64,000 bases of DNA from Diphasiastrum complanatum (taxonomy: Eukaryota > Streptophyta > Lycopodiopsida > Lycopodiales > Lycopodiaceae). The DNA is taken from NCBI GenBank assembly GCA_029204225.1, contig MU832163.1, forward strand, positions 1-64,000. Reading direction: 5' to 3'. Below, one piece after another: positions 22,601-34,600 of this stretch. How positions within the stretch are numbered: position 1 is the first letter of the stretch; each line of letters starts with the position of its first letter. The translations under genes were made by a program, and so were the position numbers. Below the pieces are notes generated by a model that was not told the DNA's origin, searched no databases, and saw only the letters and a program-made list of their open reading frames with translations.

Positions 22601-25600
22601 AGGGAAGCATCCTATTGGTTGTAAGTGGGTCTACAGGACCAAATACAAATCGGATGGGAGCATCGAAAAGCATAAGGCAAGGCTGGTTGCTAAAGGCTAT
22701 GCACAGAAGGAGGGCTTGGACTATGATGAGACGTTTGCACCGGTAGCTAAGATGACGTCTATCAGGTTGGTTTTAGCATTGGTTGCATTTTTTGGTTGGG
22801 AGGTCCATCAAATGGACGTGAAGAGTGCTTTTCTCAATGGACAGTTGACTGAAGAAGTCTACATGGAACAGCCACAAGGTTTTGAGGCTAAGGGCAAGGA
22901 AACTATGGTATGCAGGCTTAAGAAGGCCTTACATGGTTTGAAGCAGGCCTGGTATAGTTTTATTGACGACTATTTTGCCAAGGAGCAATTTATAAAGAGT
23001 CAGTCGGATTGCAACTTGTTCGTGAAGGAGGAAGATGGGAACATTGTTTTGATAGTTCTCTATGTGGATGACTTGGTCATCACGGGTAACAATGGGCAGC
23101 TTATTGAAAATGTGAAGGCTCATTTATCAAATGAGTTCGAGATGAAGGATTTGGGTCTAATCCACTATTGTCTTGGCTTGGAGGTTTGGAGAAAGAAAAA
23201 CTGTGTGTTTATTTCCCAAGCTAACTATGCATGTGAAGTCTTGAACAGGTTCAACATGCAGGATTGCAAACCCGTATCCACGCCCATTGATACTAGTAGT
23301 AAGCCATCTAGAGATGATGGCACTCCTTTTGTGGATGAGACTCTTTATAGGCAGCTTGTGGGTAGCTTGAATCTCACCACTACGAGACCAGACATTTCCT
23401 ATGCGGTTGGTGTAGCAAGCCAGTTCATGAGCAACTGAAGCACATTGGAAAGCAGCCAAGAGGGTTTTGAGGTATGTCAAAGGGACAACTTGCTATGGGA
23501 TTGAGTACACAGATGACGAAAAGCTTCAGCTTGGAGGCTTTACCGATTCGGATTGGGCAGGTGATAGGGATGATCGAAAGTCGACCATAGGTTACACTTT
23601 CAGCGTTGGTTCAGGGGCTATTTCTTGGTGCAGCAAGAAACAGCCCATAGTCACCTTATCATCGACAGAGGTTGAGTACAGGGCAGCGGTAAAAGTTACC
23701 TGTGAGGCAATATGGCTTAGGAGACTTCTTGGGGAGGTGCAGATTCCACATGATGGTCCTACTATTCTTGATTGTGATAGCTAGAGTTAAATCCAGCTTG
23801 CCAAAAATCCTGTGTACCATGCTCGTACGAAGCATATTGAGGTGGATCAGCACTTCTTACGAGAGAAGATACAAAGCGGAGAAATTCAGCTCGAGTACTG
23901 TGATACCAACGATCAAGCAGCAGATATCTTTACTAAGGCACTTAGTGGAGAAAAATTTGAAAAGTTTTGTAGCATGCTAGGTGTTGGTATGAACAAAATA
24001 GCCATTGAGGGGGGGGGGGGGGGGGGGGTTGTTGAAATAAATGCCTATTTTGCCCCTTAAGGCTTGTATACTTGTAACTTGTAAGTTGTGCATAAGACAT
24101 GGGGGTAATTAGGCAAGTAATGACAAGTAGGTTGAGGACCCATGTGGGTTCTAGAGCTAGAATTAGCAAGACACCACCTCTATACATTACATGCTAAATG
24201 TAGCCCATAGTTTGGAGGGGTTTCCACGCCCTACTACTCTTTGAATAATCATTCAAGTTGTGTGAGCTTTGAAGTCCTCTCTCTCTCGCTTTTGTGTTCT
24301 ACTCCGTAGCTGGTTTTTTCAAGCTTTCATAGTGTGCTTACTATGCTGTTATGATACTCCATAGCTAGGCCTTGGAATTTGTCACCTTCCTGTTCCCAAG
24401 AGTCGTCATCGTGTGTATGACGTTTCCATCGAGCCAGATGCTCGGTAATTATACGATTTCGCGAATATCCAAGATCTTTTCAGGTTCAAGTTGAGTCACA
24501 CCTGATGGTTCTTCTGACAGGTCCAATCAATCTCCAGAACCAAGATGATCCCCTTCACGTAGACTTTTCTTAAGTCGACTTACGTGAAGTACTAGGTGTA
24601 CTTGGGTTCCTTCCGGTAGTTCTAATTGGTAAGCCAAGCATCCTATCCTCTTTAGGATTTTATACGATCCCCTGTATCTGGCGGACAATTTGTAATGCTT
24701 GTTGGTACGCATTACACTTGATTTTTTCGGGATTTTCAGATACAGCCAATCCCCCTCTTGAAAATCTAGAGGGGATCTTTTCAGATTAGCATAATGTTTG
24801 TGCTTATCCTGGGCACGTTAGACATTCTCACGTGCTATTTGTATCATTTCTTGTATATCATGCAAGAGATCCGCCACCTTTTGAACCTTATCATTCAAGT
24901 TTCAACTGCTATGGGTGATCTAGGTTCATATTCGTACACAAACATAAATGGGCTATAACTGATAGTTGAATGCTTATTACTATTATAGGCAAACTCAATT
25001 AAGGGCAATTACTTCTCCCAATGAGATTGCCATCGGGAAGCTTATGTTCGAAGCATTTGTTCCATCATCTGATTAGTTCTTTCCGTTTGACCGTCCCGAC
25101 TCGGGATGATTAGAAAAAACGAAGCGCAATGTTGTCTCTAGCTTAGCGGATACGGCCAACCAAAAGTGACTAGTGAACTTCGGATCGGGATCTCTCACAA
25201 TGTCACTTGGTAATCTGTAAAGTCTAAACAGACACTCAACAAATATCTAAGCCAAACCAGAAGCCAAACTTTGCGGTGGTCTTGCTGGAATAAATGTAGC
25301 CAATTTGGTAAGACGGTTGACAACTACCCAAATTGAATCATTTTGTTTATTCGTCCGCGGTAAACCCAATCTTGAAATCCATCGAAATACTATCCCATTC
25401 TTATCAGGGATATTCAATGGATGCAAAAATCCACTAGCCTTAAGGCGTTCGACCTTATTCAACTAGCGTTGGTCACATTTGACTACATACGATTCTCCAA
25501 AGGGTTTAAGTTTTCGCCAATAAAAATTCCTTCTTACCAAATCTAATGTATGATGTATGCCTTGTAGTTGCTTAGGAAAAATGTCATTAAATTCTTGTTT

Positions 25601-28600
25601 TAAATCTTGCATTAATTGTTGCTCTTAATGAGAATTTTCGGTGTTACAATCAAAAAACACATTCACATCAGATTCATGAACAATATCACAATGCATACTA
25701 GATTTTAAAGCAAGATGAAACAATTCATAATCGAAGTTATTGAATTTTTCCATTAATTCAGTTGAAGGAATCATTGGCGATGGGTACATTAGTTTCTCCA
25801 AAAATATAAACATTTTTACTATAACTATCTTTAAATACCAATGAGTCATTTTTAAAATCAATGTCCAAGGAATCAATCTACTAAGAAACCACTCATATCC
25901 TAGAATAACATAAGTGCGATTGAGATTCATGACGTGAAAATCTAATCGCTCGGCATAGTCCTGCATCTGAAGCTCCAAATTGGGGACTTTGACATCCTAG
26001 ATCTCCGTATCCGACCTCGAGGCTAAGTTGACCACATATTGGTGATAGGGCCTTGAACATGCAAATGATAGGAACATGCAAATGATAGGAAGGGGAGGAG
26101 ATACTCTTATTCTCTCGCTCTCTTTGAATCTCTATTCTCTTCAAATGAAAAAGGTAACCACAAAATGGTGTCACGTGCCCTTATATAGACACAAACTTGC
26201 AGCGGATCACGATCCGTGATGTCATGTAGTCATCCAAATTCCAATTGAGATGCAGATTGAGGCTAAACTGTGTTTCCCCACAAACATGCTTGTGCTATTA
26301 GTTTCGACTGTTATTGCTTGTAGTGAAAGTTTTCAACGACATGCCCAAATCGCGTGTTTTTAGGGTTTAGGGGTTAGGGGTCTTGTAGGCATGTGATTGA
26401 GTTGCAGTCTGAAGCTGCACTGTGTTTTTTCATTCCCATAAGAATGCCTAGGATGAGTTCAAGGTCCAAGACACTATTTGAACCTGTTGTCGATGCAACA
26501 AAATGGCAATTTTTTTTCGATGTCGGGTTTAGGGTTGTTGTAAGCAATCGAATGTTGGGAATGCATATGTAGAATCCGAATGCTATTGCTACCAACAGAA
26601 TGTACTGACATGTGATTGCTTCCTTCCTCTTTTGCAGGTATGATACATTGATAGTTTCACACGATGCCGGTAGAGGCATTTGGTCAGAGGTTGAGTTGAT
26701 AGAGGGGGATGTGGCTGCGCACTGGGGGTCTGGTGCCCGCACATGGAGATGCCTGCATTGTGGTGGGGTCTTTACTGGTTCTCTTACCAGGGTCAACTTA
26801 CTACGGCTCACCAGGCCAGATGGGCGGGGGATGGGCATATTGTTACGAGCTCGTAACCAGTGCCGAACCCTAGAGAACACAGATAGGTCAGATACCACAG
26901 TCAGGGTCGTGTCCAGCGTACATGACCAACAGGGCAAGACAGTGTGAGTAGTGTGCCCCAGCACGGTCCATAGCCATGGCGGGCCTAACACAGCCTAGGG
27001 ACCCTGTCAGCAGGATAGGGCCCCCAGTTGGGTCCCGACGTGCAGTCGGCCACGTCAGTGCCACGTGGCCGACACTTGGCAGTAGCATGCTACCAGTCCT
27101 CACACTGGGCTAGGAGGGGCTTACTCTATATCAGGGGAGTAGGCAAGGTTGGGTGGATCAGTTAGTGTTTGCCCTACTGTGGTGTTAGGATCTATTACAC
27201 TGGTATCAGAGCCATCTCCATCCTAGGGAGTTCAGGACAGCAGTAGAGAAAGCTATCAGAAGATAGGAAGTGTTTCTCAGATTCTTAGAGAGGAATAGAG
27301 GAGGAGGATCGCTGTAGGAGCAGCCTTCAAACTTCTGATTTCCACTGAGAAATCACAGTAGCAAGGAGTTAGATTCCAAGTGTAGGTAACTCGCTGAAAA
27401 AACAGCTGTTTCCCACTGAGTTGAGAGGATTCTCTATAGTTTTCCCAGCGAAATTAGAGTAGGAAGAAGCCAGCACCTCCATCGTTGTACAGTCAGAGAC
27501 CTACATCCGATTTCCAGGGAAAAAGTTACTGGTTCTCAGCGAGTTTGAAGCCAAAAAGGAGGAGCAGGGCCAGCGCTGCCAGTACTTCTGAAAATCTGGT
27601 TTTTCAACAAGTTTTTGGGCCCCAACGTCAGAGATTTGGAGCAAGAGGATTCCTATCAGACCAGCGAGCTACTATCATCAAAAAACCGGGAAATTTAGCA
27701 CTGTTTTGAAGCTTCAAACTGGCATTTTTCGGAACAGCAGGTCTGAAATTTTGGGGAAAAGAGCTGAAAGGGTTCCTCTTCATTCTTTCTTTGGAAGTAC
27801 AGTCCTCAGAAACAGCTAAGTCATCTTTCCTTTCCCTTGTACAGTTGTAAATTAGTCTTTTAGACTTTTTTCCTTCAGAAGTTAAGGTAGCTCTCTTTCA
27901 GTTTCGAAGATGACCACTCCTCAGGGACCTGATCAACCCCAGGAGAGAGGCTTCGACGAACTTGAAACAGAAGCCTTGGCTTACAGAAAAGGGAAGGAAC
28001 CCATGGAAGTAGAAGAACAGGAACAGTTCGCCGAAGAACTCGACGAACTGGTTACCAAGGAGCAGTTCCTCCAATTGGTAACAGAAGTGGATGAACTGAA
28101 GCTGGCATTAGCCAGTTTCAAGTCCAGTGTGGACGACTCGTTCGCTGAACTCAAAAACTTGATTTTGAGCTCCGCGAAAGGAAGCCTTCCCTCCACTTCT
28201 CAGTTATCCCCTTCTCCACTTCCATCAGTTTCGGGTGAGACCTTACGGTCTCACCCCAGTGTTTTTAAAGATTTAAAGCCTCCTACTTTTAATGGGGAAG
28301 AGAAGGATAGAAATGCAGATATTCTACAAACCTTCCTCAGCAAATGGAAGAACATTCATGCTCTTAAACAGACCCCTGACCATTTGCAAGCAATTGAGGC
28401 CAGTCTTTCTTTAGGGCCTATGGCCTATAAGTGGTGGTTAAATCTCCAGGAGACTGGGCAGACTCCCCGGTCATGGAAAGCTTTTGAAGAAGCTTTCCTA
28501 AGAGAATTTCTACCAGAGAATGAACTTGATAGAGCCTGGGAAGCCTGGGAAAGAACAGTAATGGACAAGTCCCTCATCCAATATATCTCGCAGTATCGAG

Positions 28601-31600
28601 AAGCAATTTTAAAGATTAAAAATATGGATGACTATCAAAAAATCAGGGGATTTGTCCGTGGCCTCAAAGATGAATATAAAGTAGAGGTCCAGAGAAACTC
28701 GCCTACTACCCTTGAGCAAGCTCTCAGATATGCTCAAATCTATGATGATTCAGTGGGTAGGAAGAGAGCGAGACAGCAACCACTTTCTGAGCAGCTTCCT
28801 CAGAAAGACTTTCAATTTAAAAAGAAATTTTTAAAAAGAAAGAAAGAAGATAAATTTAAAGTTGAAGCTCCTCAGAAACGCCCTTCACTCATACAACCCT
28901 TAAAACCAGATGATTTTGAGAAAGCCAAACAAGAACGTTTGTGCTTTGTGTGTATGGGCAAGGGACACACAGTCAGACAGTGTCCCAAGGGGCCTTTCAC
29001 TAAAAAAGATAAAAAACAAGTTCATCTTGTTCAGACTGTATGTTTCCCCAGTGACTCGGCAGCTTCCGAGATCAAAGTGTATCATGAAAATCATGAACAC
29101 TGTTGCCAGCTGACCTCTGCAATGCTAGCGAGATCCTTCAGCTTTGGGCCGCATGACCTAGTACGTATGCATGGGAAAGTTGGTAACCAGTCAGTAAGAG
29201 TCATGGTTGATGATGGGGCAACCCATAATTTCATCAACCACACCCTGGTTAAAAAGCTTAAACTACCAGAAGTACCTAGTCAGCATAGGTACATAGTTTC
29301 ATTAGCTAAGGGTGAAGATAAAAAAATATGGGAAACTATGGTAAGTAAGTTAAATCTTGGTATTCAGGGGTACCAAGATCAAATAAACTTTCAGATAATG
29401 CACCTGGATCGAACAGACATTGTTCTCGGGAGAGATTGGCTCTACAGTTTAGGACCTTCCCTCCACAGAAACTATCAGGAGAACACCCTCAGCTTTCAGT
29501 ATAAAGGCCGAGAGATCCAGTTGCATGGGGAGCATGATGTTCCCAACAGCCCTATGGTCTGCAGTTCAGAGCTCTGTCAGCTAATCGGAGACGAAGACCA
29601 TCAGGTATTCTTATGTGACTTTCAGTTTATTCCTGAAGTTTCTATTTCCAGTTCTATTCAGCAGAAAATCAGTAAATTAGAAACTTTATTGTCTAAATTT
29701 AAAGATGTTTTTCCTGAAGATTTGCCACATGGTTTACCACCTAGCAGAGAGGTAGATCATGTAATAAACCTAGTACCAGGTACAGCACCTGTTTCTAAAC
29801 CTCCGTATCGGGTTAGCCGAACAGAGGATGAAGAAATAACTAGGCAGTTAACAGACTATCTTGGGAAAGGCCAAATTCAGACCAGTAGTTCACCATGGGC
29901 CTCACCAGTCCTATTGGTGAAAAAGAAGGAGGGGTCTATGCGTCTTTGCGTAGATTACAGAGCCCTCAATAAAGTCACAATTAAGAATAAATACCCTATG
30001 CCTCGGGCAGACGAGTTGTTTGATCAACTCGACGGGGCTAAGTTTTTCAGCAAAATAGACCTCAGATCGGGATATCATCAAGTCCGTATAAAATCGGAAG
30101 ATGTCTCGAAAACAGCTTTTAGGACTCGTCACGGTCATTATGAGTTTGAGGTGATGCCATTTGGGCTCACAAATGCTCCAGCTACCTTTATGACCTTGAT
30201 GAACAGTGTCCTCAGACCATACTTGGGTAAGTTTGTAGTCGTATTTTTAGATGACATCCTCGTCTACAGCAAAACGAGGAAGGAGCATCTAAAACACCTC
30301 AGAAAGGTGTTTCGACTGCTCAGAAAGCATAAGCTTTATGCTAAACAATCCAAGTGTGAATTCTTCGTTGAAGAAGTAGCATATTTGGGTCACATTATCT
30401 CTTCAGATGGGATTAAGATGGACCCAAATAAGGTTAAAGCCATACTCAGTTGGCTGAGACCTCAGAATATTTTGGAACTTCAAATCTTTCTTGGTCTGGC
30501 GGGATATTACAGACGATTTGTCAAGGAATATGCTCAGATAGCAGTCCCTATGACAAATCTCCTTAAGGGGAAGGGAAAGGAGTTCATTTGGGAGTCCGCA
30601 CAACAGGAGAGCTTTGATGCTCTCAAAACAGCCTTAGCTACAGCACCAGTTTTAAAGGTCGTCGACCCCAATCAGCCATTTGTGGTCGAAACAGATGCTA
30701 GCGACTTTGCAGTAGGTGCTGTGCTAACTCAGGGTGGACGACCAGTTGCGTTCGAGAGTAAAAAACTCGAGCCAGCACAGACTAGGTATAGTGCCTATGA
30801 AAAGGAAGTCTTTTCTATAGTCCATGCCCTTAAGACTTGGAGGCATTATTTGTATGGTGCCAACTTTGAGGTCCTGACAGACCATGACAGTCTCAGATAC
30901 CTTTGCAATCAACCTGAGCTTAGAGGTCGGAAAGCTCGTTGGGCAGAGTTGATGCAAGAGTTTGACATGTCTATCAGATATAGGCGTGGAAAATTCAATA
31001 CAGTAGCAGATGCCCTTAGCAGAATGCCTATGATAAACGAGCTGAGTTTTACTCAGATTCGTAATGAGTTACTCGAGTCCTTGAGAGGGAAATGCCAGCA
31101 TGATGCATTCTTCTCTATTATCTGGAACTCAGTCCAGAACAGACAGTTACAGACTCCAGAACCAGTTCTCGGGGCTGGTGCCAGTTCATCCAAGAATACG
31201 GCAGCTTCCGTTGAGGATGATGATGAGTCCGAGTATACGTCGTCAGATGACGTTGAGGATTCTGAGCCTGTATTACCCAAGCAAACCCCAGTGGTTGAGG
31301 GTCAGTTGACTCAAGGATTCAAATGGAAACAGTATTCCATTCAGGATGAGTACTTGCTCTATAGAGATAGAGTATGTGTCCCCAATTCAGAGGATTATAG
31401 GCAGCAGGTCCTATATGAATGTCATGACAATCCTAGCGCGGGACACCCAGGCATACAGAAGACCTATGAGCTTCTTCGTAGGCAATTTTTCTGGCCCAGT
31501 ATGAAAAAGGACGTCCACCAGTATGTAACCAGTTGCCAGAAATGTCAAGTAAATAAAGCAGAGCGTTTAAAGGCAGGAGGGTTGTTGCATCCCTTAGAAA

Positions 31601-34600
31601 TACCAGCTGGTAAATGGAAGAGTATCTCCATGGATTTTATAGTAGGCCTGCCTAAAACCCAAAAGGGTAATGACGCTATATGGGTCACAGTTGACCGTCT
31701 GACCAAAATGGCTCATTTTATTCCGACCAAAACAACCGTTAGAGCTCCAGAGTTAGCGAGGTTGTTTGTAGACGGGCTATTTAAATTGTACGGTCTACCT
31801 TCCGGCATAGTCAGCGACCGGGACAGTAAGTTTACTGGAAATTTTTGGAAGGCAGTATTCCATCATCTCCATACTAAACTTAATATGAGTACCACCGACC
31901 ATCCACAGACGGACGGTCAAACAGAAAGGGTAAATCAAGTGCTGGAGGATATGCTTCGTGCATACGTCAGCAAGAGGCAGACTAATTGGGAGGAGTATCT
32001 CTCGATATTAGAGTTTGCTTACAACAGTACCAAACATTCAGCTACGGGATACAGCCCATTTATGCTGATGTACGGTTTTCAGCCACGCTCACCCACAGCT
32101 GTAGGGTTTAAACAAGAAAAAGTTGAAGCAGCCAGAAACTTTTTAGAAGACCTAAACCAGATGATAGAACATGCTAAGCGTAGCATTAGACAATCCCAGG
32201 ATCGAGCCAGGCATTATGCAGATCCACACAGACGGGATGTGCAGTTCTCCACTGGTGAGAGAGTCTACTTGAGAGTCCCAGTTGACTCTAAAACCCTCAA
32301 ATCAGGAGTGTGTGCTAAGTTGTCTCCAAGGTATTGTGGTCCCTTTACCATCAGTAGGAGACTAGGCGAGGTCACCTATGAACTAGAACTCCCACACAGC
32401 AGTAAGGTTTTTCCAGTTTTTCATGTAAGTCAGTTACGAAAAGCCTTAACCAGATCAGATAATCTGGTAGGGGACAGTGTTCTAGTTCTCCCATTGGATC
32501 CTCAACAACCTCCACATGAACCAGAGGAAATTCTTGATAGTAGAGAGACGCAGACTCGTCATACTCTATACCGAGAATATCTGGTTAAGTGGAATGATCA
32601 GCCTGTTGAGAATGCCACTTGGGAAAGAGGCAGCGTCCTTCGCAAGATTTTTCCAGACTTTGTCTTAGAGGACCAAGACGGTTCTTAAGGGGGAGGGAGT
32701 GTTACGAGCTCGTAACCAGTGCCGAACCCTAGAGAACACAGATAGGTCAGATACCACAGTCAGGGTCGTGTCCAGCGTACATGACCAACAGGGCAAGACA
32801 GTGTGAGTAGTGTGCCCCAGCACGGTCCATAGCCATGGCGGGCCTAACACAGCCTAGGGACCCTGTCAGCAGGATAGGGCCCCCAGTTGGGTCCCGACGT
32901 GCAGTCGGCCACGTCAGTGCCACGTGGCCGACACTTGGCAGTAGCATGCTACCAGTCCTCACACTGGGCTAGGAGGGGCTTACTCTATATCAGGGGAGTA
33001 GGCAAGGTTGGGTGGATCAGTTAGTGTTTGCCCTACTGTGGTGTTAGGATCTATTACACATATCCATTTGCCCTTGCATATAAGATGCAGCCTCTCATCC
33101 TATTGTTCCTTCAGCAGCAGGTCCCTCTCATCCATTGTCGTCATCTGTTGTTGATGCACCACTTACAGAGCCAGATCTTGCCACAAGGGGGCGTAGAGAT
33201 CCAGCAGGTGATGCTCCACAGTCAAACACACCCTCTGTGCGCCCATTTGTTGCATCTGGCGGGCGTGCTAGACCGAGAGAGCCCTTTGTGCAGCAGAGAG
33301 GGGTTAGGGCTAGGCAGCAGACCTTGGACTGAGGTGGGTGGCAGAGACAACAGCTTGCCCTGTGTACCCGACGGATTGGCCAGCTCTTTTATGAGTGTGG
33401 CATCCCTGCATTGTGGTGGGGTCTTTACTGGTTCTCTTACCAGGGTCAACTTACTACGGCTCACCAGGCCAGATGGGCGGGCGAGCCTATTGTTCCTTCA
33501 GCAGCAGGTCCCTCTCATCCATTGTCGTCATCTGTTGCTGATGCACCACTTACAGAGCCAGATCTTGCCACAAGGGGGCGTAGAGATCCAGCAGGTGATG
33601 CTCCATAGTCAAACACACCCTCTGTGCGCCCATTTGTTGCATCTGGCGGGCGTGCTAGACCGAGAGAGCCCTTTGTGCAGCAGAGAGGGGTTAGGGCCAG
33701 GCAGCAGACCTTGGACTGAGGTGGGTGGCAGAGACAGCAGCTTGCCCTGTGTACCCGACGGATTGGCCAGCTTTTTTATGAGTGTGGCATCCTTTTTGAT
33801 GTTGTTGACACTTGGATCTTTAGGGACACTTTCCTTCAGATCGCAGCAGCTCATGGAGGCCTCTGAGGAGAGAGGCATTGCGCACGACTATGCTATGACA
33901 TGAGGAGGAGACTATCACACGGGAGCTGAGCTCCATTCGCACAACGTGGCAGACGTAAGAATTCTTTGCTACTCTTTACCACTGCATTTGTTTCACTTTG
34001 CAAAGTAACTCCCACTTTCTTTTCGTTTCAGTTTCACTTTGCTTTCGTGCTTTCAAAGATGACTAACCATTTGCAATGCCACTTGCTCAGGAAGGACGAG
34101 CTTCTTAGTGTTTGGGAGACGAGGTGGGACTTCTTCCATAGACCCATCCATGTGGTAGCGCACATGCTGCACCCCTTGTGGCGCTCTGCCAGACGTCCTG
34201 GCGACATGGAGCTCCACCGAGGAGGGTGGAGTACACTGAGCGTGTATGGCCCGACGTACGTATTGCAAATATTGTTGCCAGTCTACTTGTTTATATTAGC
34301 ATAGGCATTAGTCTGTGGCCTGACACATGTTAATTTGATTTCTAATCATGAGGACTCTAGAAGTGTTATTGGATTCATAAATGGATTTCAATGAATCCCA
34401 TGCCTCTTTGGCCGATGTACAAGAAAAAACTTCTTTCAAAAGATCATTACTAACATTCATTTTAATGCAATGAAGTGCTAGCCTAGCTTTCTTCTTGTAT
34501 CTAATCAACTCTTGTGCACCAAGAGGTTCATCCTCTTCTTCAAGCACAAATTCATAGAGGTCTTGGAGCACCATTAGTGAGTCCATCCTCACCTTCCAAA

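Larger units (their letters stand above)
15957..24384 (+). mobile_element. Copia A: Ty1/copia retrotransposon with both LTRs, defective
   Basis: LTRs at 15957-16347 and 24030-24384 start TGTTGAAATAAATG and end TTTGTCA. The flanking CCTTC (15952-15956 and 24385-24389) is a 5-bp target duplication. The primer-binding site TGGTATCAGAGC at 16348 follows the left LTR directly, and a poly-G tract precedes the right one. By eye the LTRs differ at about six bases, and the right one lacks a block of about 36 bp. Internal order is gag, protease, integrase, RT, RNase H, as in copia. The element is split by Copia B and carries several frameshifts and stops, so it is not autonomous. It inserted into an antisense gypsy. 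Confidence 0.92.
26841..33058 (+). mobile_element. Complete Ty3/gypsy chromovirus, apparently intact and recent
   Basis: Two 359-bp LTRs (26841-27199 and 32700-33058) appear identical base for base when read side by side. They are flanked by the CATAT target duplication. A primer-binding site TGGTATCAGAGCC starts at 27201, one base after the 5' LTR. A polypurine tract AAGGGGGAGGGAG ends at 32699. A single 1592-codon frame between them contains all retroviral-type domains. LTR identity implies insertion so recent that no substitutions have accumulated, so this copy could be autonomous. It sits in the sense orientation within intron 10 and splits an hAT-like pseudogene. The closest plant groups would be the chromodomain-bearing gypsy clades; I cannot assign the clade. 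Confidence 0.95.
26625..34310 (+). pseudogene. hAT/DUF659-type transposase-like pseudogene, split by a gypsy insertion
   Basis: A BED-type zinc finger start ([18 protein letters not shown], near 26740) is followed, after the gypsy element, by a low-complexity linker ([30 protein letters not shown]). Next comes the DUF659 entry [14 protein letters not shown] and [20 protein letters not shown] (about 33750-33860). A possible intron at about 33955-34059 leads to the hAT C-terminal segment [13 protein letters not shown] and [12 protein letters not shown] (34115-34190). The catalytic middle is missing and stops interrupt the frame. Part of the 5' portion is tandemly duplicated. Such genes are domesticated or dead hAT relatives in plants; here it is dead. 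Confidence 0.7.

Noticed and set aside
26355-26382. Telomere-like TTTAGGG units
   Set aside because: Only about two units and imperfect; too short to call an interstitial telomere. A similar degenerate CCCTAA stretch near 51000 was rejected for the same reason.
26374-26991. 205-codon minus-strand frame spanning the gypsy LTR start
   Set aside because: Its first third is the reverse complement of the LTR and a shorter version recurs at the other LTR (32850-32665). It is a shadow of repeat sequence with no family motif.
33028-33903. 291-codon + strand frame across the hAT-like duplication
   Set aside because: It is out of frame with the BED/DUF659 motifs, which read in another frame, and its open length results from the GC-rich tandem duplication.
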